From: an uncultured Lachnospiraceae bacterium
Lineage (GTDB): Bacteria; Bacillota; Clostridia; Lachnospirales; Lachnospiraceae
DNA: 64,000 nucleotides
Direction: 5' to 3'
Assembly (NCBI GenBank): GCA_934408585.1
Contig: CAKRVA010000001.1
Span: 186,001 to 250,000 of the forward strand
In this document: piece after piece, positions 33,809 through 43,692 of the stretch
Layout of the letters: every line of letters begins with the position of its first letter
Numbering within the stretch: the stretch's first letter is position 1
The notes under the pieces: generated by a model
Seen by the model: the letters and a program-made list of their open reading frames with translations, nothing else
Databases searched by the model: none
Told to the model about the DNA's origin: nothing
Made by a program: the position numbers and the translations under genes

Positions 33809-36019
33809 TTAATCAAAATCAAAAATGACATTTTCTGTTTTCAGTTCCAAGCCTTCCAATGTCTGTTCTATTTTTTCCTTTGCTGCAATCAGCTTTAACT
33901 CATCTGCTGATTTTAAATAAAGCATATATCGATAAAAATCGTTCACTTTGGAAATTGCTGCTTTTGCGGGGCCGACAACGGTTGCATAAGGCTTTGCCTC
34001 CCGTGCCAGACGTTTTGCCAGACCCATACAACGTTTTTCCTCCTTAGATACGACAAGTAACGTCATCATATGTCCTACCGGCGGATAATCTCCCATTTCC
34101 CGGTATAGAATCTCTTCCTCGTAAAAAGACTCATAATTTTGTGCGGCTGCATGCTGAATACTGTAATGCTCCGGTTGATAGGTCTGAATCACAACTTCTC
34201 CCGGAAGTTCGCCACGTCCTGCTCTTCCCGCTGCCTGTGTCAGTAGCTGAAACGTCTTTTCTCCGGCACGGTAATCACTGTCATTCAGTGATAAGTCTGC
34301 CGCAAGAATCCCAACCAAAGATACCCCCGGAAAATCATGACCTTTTACAATCATCTGGGTTCCAAGAAGCACATCTGCTTCACCTTCTGCAAAAGCAGAA
34401 AGAATTTCCTCGTAACTTCCCTTTTTCTTTGTTGTATCTCCGTCCATGCGAAAAATCCGGATTCCCGGAAACATTTTTAATAGCTGCCCCTCAATTTGTT
34501 GCGTTCCTGCTTTAAATCCCAACAGATAATTGGAACCACAGGAGGGGCATCCCGGCGGCTGTACCGTTTCGTAGCCACAGTAATGGCAAATCATTTTTCC
34601 ACCCATATGCTGGGAAAGTGACACATCGCAGTGTGGGCACTTCATTACATAACCACAGGAACGACAGGAAACAAATCCTGCATATCCACGCCGGTTCAGG
34701 AAAAGTATCATCTGCTCCTTCTTTGCAAGTCGCTGTCTGATTTTTTCCTGTAAGGTATTACTGAAAATAGAGCGGTTACCTTCGCGCAGTTCTTTTCTTA
34801 AATCTACAATTTCCACCTCGGCAAGCTTTCCCCCATTGCGTCGTTCCTTCATCGTAAAAAGCTGATACTCGCCATTCTTTGCCCGATAATAGGACTCCAG
34901 TGATGGTGTTGCCGAGCCAAGCACCAGTGAAGCATGTTTAAGCTTAGCCAGATACTCTGCCGTTTCTCTTGCATGATATCTCGGTGCATTTTCACTCCGG
35001 TAACTGTCTTCCTGTTCTTCGTCAATCACAATCATTCCCAAATCAGGAAATGGAACAAACAGTGCGGAACGCGGTCCGATAATTACGTCAATCTCGCCTT
35101 TTCGTGCCCGTTCACACTGGTCAAATCGCTCTCCCTTTGACATCGTGGAATTAATTACCGAAACACGATCTCCAAACCGTTTATAAAACCGCATCAGTGT
35201 CTGATACGTCAACGCAATTTCCGGAATTAATACAATGCACTGTTTTCCTCTTTTTATCATTTCCTCAATGAGTGACAAATAAACAAGTGTTTTTCCACTT
35301 CCGGTAACTCCATGAATTAAATAAGTCTTTCGAATATTATTATCATAATCCGAACATATTTGTTCAAAAATGATCTGCTGCTCTTCGCATAACGGCATCC
35401 GGACTTCGTGATCCGTATCGGCAACTACCGGATTCCGGTAATATTCCTCGGTTTCTATCCGGATTGCTCCCTGCGTTACCAGGCTTTGCAATGTGCTTGA
35501 TGATACATGCAGCTTTCCTGTAACAAGTTCATACGGCAGTTCTTCCACCGTTCGCAGCTCCTGCAAAACGCGCGCCTTTGCATTCTGATGCTTGCGCAGG
35601 CACTCTCCCAACAGCGTCGTAATTTCTTCTGCATTCATAATACGCAGAATTTTTTTACGTTCCGGCTTTTTTACTACCTGTTTTACCGGAAGCACGGTTT
35701 TTAATGCAGCTATCATTGTGGAGCCATACGTTCTGTGTATCCATGCCGCAAGTTTCATTTCATCTGCTTCAACAGAAATGTTGTCTGTCCGTATCTGTTG
35801 TATCTCTTTGATTTTCTCTTCCGGATACTCATTGTGGTCGGTTCTTCCAATTACATATCCGGTACGGATTCTATTTCCGTTTCCAAACGGGACCTGCACA
35901 CACATGCCGATTTCCAGACGTTCCAACAGTTCTTCGGGTATCCGGTACTGGAAATATTTATCTACTTTTTCATGTGAAATGTCAATAATCACATTTGCGT
36001 ATTTTCCCTGTATCATCAC
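33809..36019 (-). CDS. priA: Primosomal replication restart helicase PriA
   Basis: A 736-residue 3'-5' helicase that reloads the replisome at stalled forks. It has an N-terminal 3'BD region, Walker A GVTGSGKT (about 241-248), a DEEQ box (IVIDEEQEDSY), and a helicase zinc module with eight cysteines in four CxxC pairs (CRSCGYVMKCPHC and CHYCGYETVQPPGCPSC). The DEEQ in place of DEEH is a small variation seen in some Firmicutes. Its start directly abuts the murE stop codon. Confidence 0.95.
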   Translation of the reverse strand: MMIQGKYANVIIDISHEKVDKYFQYRIPEELLERLEIGMCVQVPFGNGNRIRTGYVIGRTDHNEYPEEKIKEIQQIRTDNISVEADEMKLAAWIHRTYGSTMIAALKTVLPVKQVVKKPERKKILRIMNAEEITTLLGECLRKHQNAKARVLQELRTVEELPYELVTGKLHVSSSTLQSLVTQGAIRIETEEYYRNPVVADTDHEVRMPLCEEQQIIFEQICSDYDNNIRKTYLIHGVTGSGKTLVYLSLIEEMIKRGKQCIVLIPEIALTYQTLMRFYKRFGDRVSVINSTMSKGERFDQCERARKGEIDVIIGPRSALFVPFPDLGMIVIDEEQEDSYRSENAPRYHARETAEYLAKLKHASLVLGSATPSLESYYRAKNGEYQLFTMKERRNGGKLAEVEIVDLRKELREGNRSIFSNTLQEKIRQRLAKKEQMILFLNRRGYAGFVSCRSCGYVMKCPHCDVSLSQHMGGKMICHYCGYETVQPPGCPSCGSNYLLGFKAGTQQIEGQLLKMFPGIRIFRMDGDTTKKKGSYEEILSAFAEGEADVLLGTQMIVKGHDFPGVSLVGILAADLSLNDSDYRAGEKTFQLLTQAAGRAGRGELPGEVVIQTYQPEHYSIQHAAAQNYESFYEEEILYREMGDYPPVGHMMTLLVVSKEEKRCMGLAKRLAREAKPYATVVGPAKAAISKVNDFYRYMLYLKSADELKLIAAKEKIEQTLEGLELKTENVIFDFD

Positions 36020-37528
36020 TTACCTGCCTGCAAGTATATCTGCAATTAAGTCCCTTTCATCCATCGGATATTTTACACCCTTTATCTCCTGATAATCCTC
36101 ATGGCCTTTTCCTGCTAGAACGATAATATCCCCCGGCTCTCCATGATGGATGGCATAAGCAATGGCTTCCTTGCGGTCACAAATTTCAACATATTTTCCG
36201 GTTGTTTTTTGCATTCCGATTTTAATATCTGCTATGATATCTTCCGGCTCTTCATCCCTTGGATTATCTGACGTAATAATCGTAAGGTCCGCATACGTTC
36301 CGCTAATCTCACCCATTTCATATCTTCGGAGCTTGGAACGGTTTCCTCCACAGCCAAACAGACAAACCAGACGGTTCGGCTGGTATTCCCGGAGTGTTGT
36401 CAGAATACTTTTAAGACTCATTGCATTGTGTGCATAGTCAATTAAAAGCGTAAATTTATCCGATACCGGAACCATTTCAATTCTTCCCCGTACATGTGCC
36501 CCAAGCAATGCCTTCTGAATCTGTGGAACCTCCACCTTGAAGTGACGGCACACTGCAATCGCGGTCAATGCATTATAAACGCTGAACCGTCCCGGAGTCG
36601 GCACTTCGACACGGAATGGCTGATGTTCCTCCAATCCCTCTTCCTCCCCGGGTAACTGTTTGCTACCAAATTTAACCAAAAAATCAATTCCAAGTTCTCC
36701 CGGCTTATTTACAAGCTTCAAATCTTCTGCATATAAATCTGCGCTTTTATCAAATCCATACGTTTCCACCGTACACGTATGCCCCTTCAGCAATGCCTCC
36801 AGGTTTTCATCATCCTTATTTACAATACCGTGACGACATTGTTTAAAAAGAAGACCTTTGCAGCTACGATACTCTTCGAAATCTGCATGTTCATTTGGTC
36901 CGATATGATCCGGTTCCAGATTTGTAAAAATACCAAGTTCAAATGTAAATCCCTGGGTACGGTGAAGCTTTAATCCCTGGGATGCGACCTCCATAACAAC
37001 GATTTCACCTCCTGCTTCTTCCATCTGTGCAAAATATTGTTGCAGTAAAAAAGATTCCGGTGTTGTATTATTTGCCTTAATATGTTTCTCACCAATAATA
37101 GTTTCTATGGTGCCAATCAGTCCTACTTTATAACCGGCACGTTCCAGAATAGACTTAATCAGATAAGTCGTTGTTGTTTTTCCTTTTGTTCCGGTAATTC
37201 CAATTACCTTAAGCCGGTCAGCAGGATTGCCAAAATATGCTGCAGAAATAAACGCCATCGCATATCTTGTATCGGCTACTTTGATAACCGTTGTCTGACA
37301 GTCTTCCGGAAGCTCTACCTCCTTTTGAACCACAAGTACAGCTGCGCCTTTCTGGGCAGCCTCTGCGGCAAAATCATGACCATCTACTTTATACCCACTG
37401 ATACAGATAAACAAACATCCCGGGGTAATCTTCCGTGAATCAATAACTACTTCTGTAACCTCTTGCGTATCATTGCCTCTTACACATTCATAGGTAAGAT
37501 TCTTTAATAAGTCTTTGCATACAAACAT
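36020..37528 (-). CDS. murE: UDP-MurNAc-L-alanyl-D-glutamate--2,6-diaminopimelate ligase MurE
   Basis: A 502-residue Mur ligase. The ATP loop is GTKGKTTT (113-120), followed by EVASQGL, TNLEPDHIGPNEHADFEEY and the specificity motif DNPR (421-424), which points to meso-diaminopimelate and not lysine. In many genomes murE is inside the dcw cluster; here it leads a separate operon with priA about 14 kb from mraZ. AGGTGC/GGAGGTG lies upstream of the ATG, and a good promoter precedes it. Confidence 0.95.
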   Translation of the reverse strand: MFVCKDLLKNLTYECVRGNDTQEVTEVVIDSRKITPGCLFICISGYKVDGHDFAAEAAQKGAAVLVVQKEVELPEDCQTTVIKVADTRYAMAFISAAYFGNPADRLKVIGITGTKGKTTTTYLIKSILERAGYKVGLIGTIETIIGEKHIKANNTTPESFLLQQYFAQMEEAGGEIVVMEVASQGLKLHRTQGFTFELGIFTNLEPDHIGPNEHADFEEYRSCKGLLFKQCRHGIVNKDDENLEALLKGHTCTVETYGFDKSADLYAEDLKLVNKPGELGIDFLVKFGSKQLPGEEEGLEEHQPFRVEVPTPGRFSVYNALTAIAVCRHFKVEVPQIQKALLGAHVRGRIEMVPVSDKFTLLIDYAHNAMSLKSILTTLREYQPNRLVCLFGCGGNRSKLRRYEMGEISGTYADLTIITSDNPRDEEPEDIIADIKIGMQKTTGKYVEICDRKEAIAYAIHHGEPGDIIVLAGKGHEDYQEIKGVKYPMDERDLIADILAGR

Positions 37529-37562
37529 AAATGCACCTCCAGGGCATAATCATCCATATATT

Positions 37563-37591
37563 AAGATATCATGATTGCCATATTATTTCAA
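37563..37591 (-). promoter_or_regulatory. Predicted promoter of the murE-lgt operon
   Basis: TTGAAA (37586-37591) and TATCTT (37563-37568) with a 17-bp spacer on the minus strand, about 35 bp before the murE start codon. The rest of the 280-bp spacer between recJ and murE is AT-rich, with no reading frame or hairpin other than the recJ terminator. Confidence 0.6.
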
Positions 37592-37743
37592 ATAAATAAT
37601 ACCGCCTTACAAATGTGTTGAGAATCTTATAATAGTTTCTTAAGATTTTTTCGATTTATTTAAGAAATTAGACACACTTTGAACACATTTAACCTTTATG
37701 ATATAAACCATAGATAGTTGATAACTCACTATCTCCCCCTCAT

Positions 37744-37786
37744 AAGAAAAGCAAGGCTTCCGATTTTTCGGAAGCCTTTGCTTTTT
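37744..37786. terminator. Terminator after recJ (symmetrical hairpin)
   Basis: Arms 37751-37763 and 37768-37781 form a 13-bp GC-rich stem (core GGCTTCCGA/TCGGAAGCC) with a 4-nt loop. On the minus strand UUUUCUU follows it, so it ends the recJ transcript. Confidence 0.8.
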
Positions 37787-37811
37787 CTGTTTATGATACT
37801 GATATAATCTT

Positions 37812-39590
37812 TTAGCAGTAATACTGCATCATCATCTGTACACTTTCTCTTCCCTGAAATACATTTAATTCCGGGTAATAAACCATACTAATGATAACCT
37901 CTCCAACAGACAGTCGTCCCTGATATAATCGGGCAATCTTTTCTTCTCCATATCGTTCTGTAAGGTATCTGTCCATTTCCTCACAATCTCCAAAATAAAC
38001 TGTTGTATAAGTTTTTCCCTGTTCATCTGCAATCTGAAATTTACGATACTTTCCACTTTTTCCTAATCTATTCCCTGAAATCAGGCTGAGGTCTTTTCTT
38101 GCAAACAATGGTTTGGGGTTCCCGACACCAAATGGCTCCAACAGTTCCATCTCTTTTATGAATTCCCTGCTAATCAATCCCAACGGCATAGGCACATCAA
38201 TATGTACAATCTCCTGAAAATCTGCCTCCTCCAGGGTAGAGTTTTTATTTAGCACTCTCCGGAACTCTTCGACATTATCATTTGCAAGTGTCAGTCCTGC
38301 TGCAAGCTTGTGTCCACCAAATTTTGAAAACAATTCCTTGCAACGGTTCATTTCGTCATACATGGAATATGCCTCTATAGAACGTCCACTTCCTTTAATT
38401 CCTTCTTCTCCCTTCGTCAGTACAAAGGTTGGCTTATGATATCGTTCCCTTACCTTTCCGGCAATAATACCCGCCAATGATTCATGGCAATCCGGCAAAT
38501 ATACCACCAGTACATCATCTTCGAGCAAGGAAGCTTCCACCTGCTCAATTGCTGCTTTTACACCATCCTCGGTCATTTGTTTCCGGCTCTCATTTAATGC
38601 CTTCAAATCCGTTGCAAAATTTACAGCCTCTTTCCAATCGGATGCATCAAATAATTCCAATGCTCTTCCTGCAGTATCAAGCCGTCCGGTTGCATTTAAG
38701 CATGGTCCGATTACAAATCCTGCATGATACGGAGATAAGGTCTTCTGTTCCAGACCGTTCACCATCAGCAATGCCTTTAATCCAAGGTTTGTCGTGTGCT
38801 CCATGACGCGAAGTCCTTCTTTTACCAGAATTCTGTTCTCGTCCTTCAACTCCATAACGTCACAAATGGTTGCCAATGCAGCAAATGTCAAAAGCTCCTG
38901 TAAAATCTGTTTCTTTTCTGTCTGCTCCTGTTTGGTATCCATAGAAAATAATTCCTGAATCAATTTATAGGCAACCACTGCCCCACAAATCTGTTTGTAT
39001 GGATATCCGCAATCCTCCTGCTTTGGATCAATCACAACATCTGCCGGCGGAATGTGGTATTCCCTTTTTCCATCTGCTTCTTCATAGGGAACCTCATGAT
39101 GGTCTGTCACAATTACCGTAATACCATATGATTTTGCAAGTGCAATCTGAGAAGCTGCCGCAATTCCATTATCACATGTAACAATAGTGTCCATGCCATC
39201 TGCTTTTGCCTGCTCAATCAAATGGTCGTTCAGTCCATATCCATCCTTCATTCGGTGTGGAATTACCGTATCTACCTTTGCCCCCAGTTCCCGCAATCCG
39301 CGCAGTAAAATATAAGTCGCACAAATGCCGTCTACATCATAGTCCCCGATAATGCGTATCAATGCCTGTTCTTTTATCTTCTTTGCAAGCAGGGAACATC
39401 CCTGAACCATTCCTTTCATCAACGCCGGCTCATATAAGTCTGCAAGCGTACCATTCAAAAACTTACGAATCTCTTCTTCCGTCTGCAAATCCCGGTTTCT
39501 CATAATCCTAGCCAACACCGGAGAAATACCAAACTCTTTTGCAATTTTATCAAAATCTGCTTTCTTCGCAGCCATCATCCACTTTGCCAC
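37812..39590 (-). CDS. recJ: Single-stranded-DNA-specific exonuclease RecJ
   Basis: A 592-residue DHH/DHHA1 phosphoesterase, 5'-3' exonuclease in repair. Motifs include GDYDVDGICA (metal-binding Asp cluster), VTCDNGIAA and the DHH triad in VTDHHEVP; the DHHA1 part has FGGHKLAAGLTL. A C-terminal OB-fold domain follows. It stands alone between the secDF terminator and its own terminator. Confidence 0.95.
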   Translation of the reverse strand: MAKWMMAAKKADFDKIAKEFGISPVLARIMRNRDLQTEEEIRKFLNGTLADLYEPALMKGMVQGCSLLAKKIKEQALIRIIGDYDVDGICATYILLRGLRELGAKVDTVIPHRMKDGYGLNDHLIEQAKADGMDTIVTCDNGIAAASQIALAKSYGITVIVTDHHEVPYEEADGKREYHIPPADVVIDPKQEDCGYPYKQICGAVVAYKLIQELFSMDTKQEQTEKKQILQELLTFAALATICDVMELKDENRILVKEGLRVMEHTTNLGLKALLMVNGLEQKTLSPYHAGFVIGPCLNATGRLDTAGRALELFDASDWKEAVNFATDLKALNESRKQMTEDGVKAAIEQVEASLLEDDVLVVYLPDCHESLAGIIAGKVRERYHKPTFVLTKGEEGIKGSGRSIEAYSMYDEMNRCKELFSKFGGHKLAAGLTLANDNVEEFRRVLNKNSTLEEADFQEIVHIDVPMPLGLISREFIKEMELLEPFGVGNPKPLFARKDLSLISGNRLGKSGKYRKFQIADEQGKTYTTVYFGDCEEMDRYLTERYGEEKIARLYQGRLSVGEVIISMVYYPELNVFQGRESVQMMMQYYC

Positions 39591-39656
39591 TTAATTACCC
39601 CATTCTTTTTATAGTGCACCTTTTTACAATATGGTGCAGTGTCAATATTGAAACTA

Positions 39657-39696
39657 AAAAAGACCTGCTACTTCATTATAAACAAAGTAACAGGTC
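39657..39696 (-). terminator. Intrinsic terminator after secDF
   Basis: A stem GACCTGTTACTT/AAGTAGCAGGTC with one mismatch (39685-39696 with 39662-39673) and an 11-nt loop is followed by UUUUU on the minus strand, about 30 bp after the secDF stop codon. Confidence 0.8.
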
Positions 39697-39724
39697 GATT
39701 CAACTCAAAGCCTATTTTTCTCTC

Positions 39725-41980
39725 TTATGCCTGCTTTTTCTGTGGAAATACCTTACGAAGTACTAACCACAAAGAGCCTGTGATGCAAATGGAAGAATAC
39801 GTACCGCAAAGGATACCTGCCATCAGAGGTAATGCAAATTCCTTTACAGAAGAAACTCCAAATACATACAATGCCGCAACCATAATGAAAGTCGTTAATG
39901 ATGTAAATACACTTCTTGATAAAGTCTGTGTGATACTTGTATTAACAACATTGTCTAACGTATCCTTATGGGACATGGACTTCATATTTTCACGTACACG
40001 GTCGAAAATAACGATTGTCGCATTGATAGAGTAACCTACAATCGTAAGCATACATGCGATAAAGGTATTTCCTACGGAAATTCTTAAGATTGCATAGAAC
40101 GCTAAAACAACCAATACATCATGAAGCAATGCCGTTACAGCACTGGCACCGTAACGAATATCCTTAAAGCGGAACCAGATGTAAATCAGCATAAATATAG
40201 ATGAAATAAGGACTGATACAATTGCATTGGTACGCATCTCACCACTTACCGTTGCGCTGATTGTTTCTGCAGTAATCTTACTTGCATCCACACCAAAGTT
40301 ATCTACCATATCATTCTTAAACTGTTCACGTTCATCAACATCCAGACTACGTGTTTTGAAAATAACTTCATTCGTTCCATCAATTTTCTGTGTCTGTACA
40401 TTACCATCACCGGTAATCTTCTCAATCAACGGAACAATCTGTTCATCAATTTCTGCCAATGTATAATCCTGGTTAAATGTTACATTTGTGGATGTACCAC
40501 CTAAAAATTCCAGACTGTAATTCAAAGCATTCTTTCCGCCAGCCTTATGAACTCCCATTGCAACAAATCCACTTAAAATTGCGATAATAGACAAGGTAAA
40601 GAAAATTGCCTTTTTGGAAGTAAAGTTTACCGGAGGTTTTTCCTTTGCAACGCCATAACATTTTTCGCTCTGAAGTCCTAATGCATACAACACATTAATC
40701 AGCAGCCTCGTAATTGCCATAGCAGTAAACATGGATAACACAATACCAAGTGCTAACGTAGCAGCAAATCCTTTAATGGTACCGGTTCCCATAATTCCCA
40801 GAACAGCTGCGGCAATCAATGTCGTTACGTTACCATCCACAATTGCAGAAGTTGCCTTCTTAAATCCAATATCAATCGCAGACTTCACTGTTTTTCCTTT
40901 TGCAATTTCCTCACGGATACGTGCAAAAATAATAACATTCGCATCTACTGCCATACCAATGGAAAGAATAATACCTGCAATACCGGGCAGAGTCAATGTG
41001 ATTTCAAATGCATCCAGAAGGATAACAATCAGTTCCACATAAAGTGCCAATGCCAGGCTGGCTGCAAAACCTGCAACCTTATATACAAGAATCATAAATA
41101 CTACAATAATGATAAAACCAATAATGGCTGCTTTAATACTGGTAGAAATTGCTTCCTCACCAAGCTGTGCTCCAACAATCTTGGAATGCAGTTCTTCCAA
41201 TTCCAATTTCAGACCACCGATACGAATGGTAGAAGCAAGCTGTTCTGCTTCCTCATTTGTAAAGTTTCCGGTTATCTGTGCCTGACCACCAAGAATTGCA
41301 CTGTTTACGTTTGGTGCACTGATAATTTTTCCATCGTAATAAATGGCAATGCTTTCGCCCTTCTGATATGCTGCTGTTGTTGCATCTGCAAATTTCTGGG
41401 TTCCTTCATCAGTCATTGTAAGGCTGACGCTATACTCATAATTCTGCATCTGGTTCTGAGTCGTCTGACGCTGTGCATCCTTAACATCTGTACCGGTCAA
41501 TACAATGGAGCCATCTGCCTGCAATTCATCGATTGGCTTTAACAGGTTATAAACCAGATTGCCGTCTGCATCCGTACCTGCATATTCATAATTCAGGTTA
41601 CCGTCTGCATCCGTCTGGCTGATAAAATACAAAGAACCAGGTTTTCCAAGCTCTTCCAAAATTGCATTTGCGTCTGACACACCCGGAATTTCAATGTTGA
41701 TTCGGTTGTCACCTTCCTGATATACTACAGATTCTGTACTATAGCTGTCTACACGCTTCTGTAACTTATAAATGGTATCATTCATGTCCTCTTTGCTTGG
41801 TTTTTCATCACCAACTACCTGATAAGTAATGCTGACACCACCCTCCAGGTCGAGTCCAAGATTAATACTTGCAGCGGAACCGGCACCGTTTGCACCAAGA
41901 CCAACTGCTGCGGTATATCCGAATCCGCCCAAAAGCAGCACGAATATCACCAGAATAATGATTGCTTTACTTTTTTTCAT
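39725..41980 (-). CDS. secDF: Fused protein-export membrane protein SecDF
   Basis: A 751-residue fusion of SecD (about 1-440) and SecF (about 455-751) with twelve predicted membrane helices. The SecD part starts with NLGLDLEGGVSITYQV, and the extracytoplasmic P1 domain follows before helices with SIGMAVDANVIIFARIREE. The SecF part carries YSLEFLGGTSTNV and VGYSINATIVIFDRVREN. The complex uses the proton or sodium gradient to pull exported proteins out of SecYEG. It is 1 bp after scfB, a synteny common to SCIFF loci. Confidence 0.95.
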   Translation of the reverse strand: MKKSKAIIILVIFVLLLGGFGYTAAVGLGANGAGSAASINLGLDLEGGVSITYQVVGDEKPSKEDMNDTIYKLQKRVDSYSTESVVYQEGDNRINIEIPGVSDANAILEELGKPGSLYFISQTDADGNLNYEYAGTDADGNLVYNLLKPIDELQADGSIVLTGTDVKDAQRQTTQNQMQNYEYSVSLTMTDEGTQKFADATTAAYQKGESIAIYYDGKIISAPNVNSAILGGQAQITGNFTNEEAEQLASTIRIGGLKLELEELHSKIVGAQLGEEAISTSIKAAIIGFIIIVVFMILVYKVAGFAASLALALYVELIVILLDAFEITLTLPGIAGIILSIGMAVDANVIIFARIREEIAKGKTVKSAIDIGFKKATSAIVDGNVTTLIAAAVLGIMGTGTIKGFAATLALGIVLSMFTAMAITRLLINVLYALGLQSEKCYGVAKEKPPVNFTSKKAIFFTLSIIAILSGFVAMGVHKAGGKNALNYSLEFLGGTSTNVTFNQDYTLAEIDEQIVPLIEKITGDGNVQTQKIDGTNEVIFKTRSLDVDEREQFKNDMVDNFGVDASKITAETISATVSGEMRTNAIVSVLISSIFMLIYIWFRFKDIRYGASAVTALLHDVLVVLAFYAILRISVGNTFIACMLTIVGYSINATIVIFDRVRENMKSMSHKDTLDNVVNTSITQTLSRSVFTSLTTFIMVAALYVFGVSSVKEFALPLMAGILCGTYSSICITGSLWLVLRKVFPQKKQA

Positions 41981-41981
41981 G

Positions 41982-43370
41982 TTACTCTTCCTCCTCCGCT
42001 AATGCGGCTTTTATCATTATTGCGCATTCAATACGCTTTTTTTGCAATTCACATCCCAAATCATACGTGTCATTAATTTTCCCATTAAAATTATAGGAAT
42101 TTGCTGCACATCCGCCACTGCAATAAAACTTTGCAAAACAATTACGACACTTTTCTTTTGCATATACATTACAGGTTTTAAATTCATCACGAATATCGGT
42201 TCTTACAATTCCCTCATCCACATTTCCCATAAGGAATTCTTCTTTTCCGACAAACTGATGACAGGGATACAAATCTCCCCACGGTGTTACGGCAAGATAT
42301 TCTGTTCCCGAACCGCATCCTGACAAACGCTTTGCCACACAAGGTCCACCCTGTAAATCTATCATAAAATGAAAGAAATTAACACCCTTTCCTTCTTTAT
42401 GTCTCTTTAAAAGATCTACCGCAAGCTTGTCGTACTGTTCCAACAGCATCGGCAAATCTTCTTCCTGGAGTGCATAAGGCTCTGTACTTTCTGCAACTAC
42501 CGGTTCTACGGAAATCTGTTCAAATCCCAAATCTGCCAAATGCTTTACATCTTCCGAAAAATCCAGGTTATTTCTCGTATATGTTCCACGAACATAGTAA
42601 TTCATCTGGTCGCGGCTCTCAGCCACTTTCTGGAATTTTGGAACAATCGTATCATAGCTTCCCTGTCCCCCACGATGCGGACGCATTTTATCATTTACTT
42701 CTTTACGTCCGTCAATACTAAGTACAATGTTGGACATCTCTTTATTTGCAAATTCCAGTATCTCATCATTTAACAGAATGCCATTTGTCGTAAGTGTAAA
42801 ACGGAATTTTTTATGATGAGGTTCTTCCAAACTTCTGCCATATGCAACCAGGTCCTTTACTACCTGCCAGTTCATCAGAGGCTCTCCACCAAAGAAGTCC
42901 ACCTCAAGATTAACACGATTGCCTGAATTTGCCACAAGGAAATCAAGTGCCTTCTTACCAACCTCAAAGCTCATCAGTGCACGGCGTCCGTGATACTCTC
43001 CTTCTTCTGCGAAGCAATAGCGGCACGCAAGATTGCAATCATGTGCTATATGAAGACAAAGTGCCTTGACAACGGTTTCACGCTTTTTAAAATCAATAAT
43101 ATAATTTTCATAAATATCCGGTGCAAAAAGCTGCCCCATTTCCTGAAGTTCCCAGATTTCATCAAGCGCTTCTGCAATATCTTCTTCTGAAGCATTATGA
43201 TGAAAAGCCTGCTTGGCTGCATCCAATATCTGTTCTTTCGATTTTCCCTGATTAAGCTGTTCTTCCGCCAATGCAATCAGGTCATAACTCAAATCATCCA
43301 CCACATGAACAGAACCACTGTTTACATCCAAAACAATGTTATAACCATTATTTTTATATTGATGAATCAC
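41982..43370 (-). CDS. scfB: SCIFF peptide maturase, radical SAM/SPASM protein ScfB
   Basis: A 462-residue radical-SAM enzyme that installs thioether crosslinks in the six-cysteine peptide encoded just upstream. An N-terminal PqqD-like recognition region (about 1-90) precedes the [4Fe-4S] motif CNLACRYC (Cys112, 116, 119). The C-terminal SPASM region is rich in cysteines (CGSGTEYLAV, CHQF, CNVYAKEKCRNCFAKFYCSGGC), fitting two auxiliary clusters. The pair scfA-scfB next to secDF is conserved in Clostridia. The physiological role of the product is unresolved. Confidence 0.95.
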   Translation of the reverse strand: MIHQYKNNGYNIVLDVNSGSVHVVDDLSYDLIALAEEQLNQGKSKEQILDAAKQAFHHNASEEDIAEALDEIWELQEMGQLFAPDIYENYIIDFKKRETVVKALCLHIAHDCNLACRYCFAEEGEYHGRRALMSFEVGKKALDFLVANSGNRVNLEVDFFGGEPLMNWQVVKDLVAYGRSLEEPHHKKFRFTLTTNGILLNDEILEFANKEMSNIVLSIDGRKEVNDKMRPHRGGQGSYDTIVPKFQKVAESRDQMNYYVRGTYTRNNLDFSEDVKHLADLGFEQISVEPVVAESTEPYALQEEDLPMLLEQYDKLAVDLLKRHKEGKGVNFFHFMIDLQGGPCVAKRLSGCGSGTEYLAVTPWGDLYPCHQFVGKEEFLMGNVDEGIVRTDIRDEFKTCNVYAKEKCRNCFAKFYCSGGCAANSYNFNGKINDTYDLGCELQKKRIECAIMIKAALAEEEE

Positions 43371-43412
43371 GATTTTTTCTCCATATCGTTTTTATACATT
43401 TTTGAACGTATA

Positions 43413-43440
43413 ATAAGCAGCGACGTAAGCCGCTGCTTAT
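43413..43440 (-). terminator. Hairpin between scfA and scfB (partial terminator or processing site)
   Basis: A perfect 10-bp stem ATAAGCAGCG/CGCTGCTTAT with an 8-nt loop. It lacks a clean U tract on the minus strand, so it may reduce rather than stop readthrough from the peptide gene into the maturase gene. Confidence 0.6.
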
Positions 43441-43463
43441 GTTCACTATCTTATTTATGGTAC

Positions 43464-43607
43464 TTATTTAGCCTTTTCACAAGTCTGGTTTCCAACAGTA
43501 CAGGAAGTCTTACAAGCAGACTGACAAGATGTCTGGCATTCGCCACATCCACCCTTTTTCATGGATTCCTTTAAATCTCTTGTTACTAATGTCTTAATTC
43601 TCTTCAT
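43464..43607 (-). CDS. scfA: Six-cysteine SCIFF (ranthipeptide) precursor peptide ScfA
   Basis: A 47-residue RiPP precursor. The leader part MKRIKTLVTRDLKESMKKGG is family-typical, and the core has six cysteines (21, 24, 28, 32, 36, 43) interspersed with Thr/Ser acceptor sites, matching the six-cysteines-in-forty-five pattern. The start is the ATG at 43605-43607 with AAAGGAG 8-9 bp upstream. The extended -10 promoter just upstream suggests strong expression of the peptide relative to the maturase. Confidence 0.95.
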   Translation of the reverse strand: MKRIKTLVTRDLKESMKKGGCGECQTSCQSACKTSCTVGNQTCEKAK

Positions 43608-43658
43608 TTCTATATCTCCTTTAAATATTTTATCCATAAAATAAATAACTCGCCTATA

Positions 43659-43667
43659 AGTATAGCA
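43659..43667 (-). promoter_or_regulatory. Extended -10 promoter of scfA
   Basis: TGCTATACT on the minus strand, about 50 bp before the scfA start codon. No strong -35 hexamer is visible. Confidence 0.55.
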
Positions 43668-43692
43668 CAAATATAGCTTTAGGAAAAGTATT

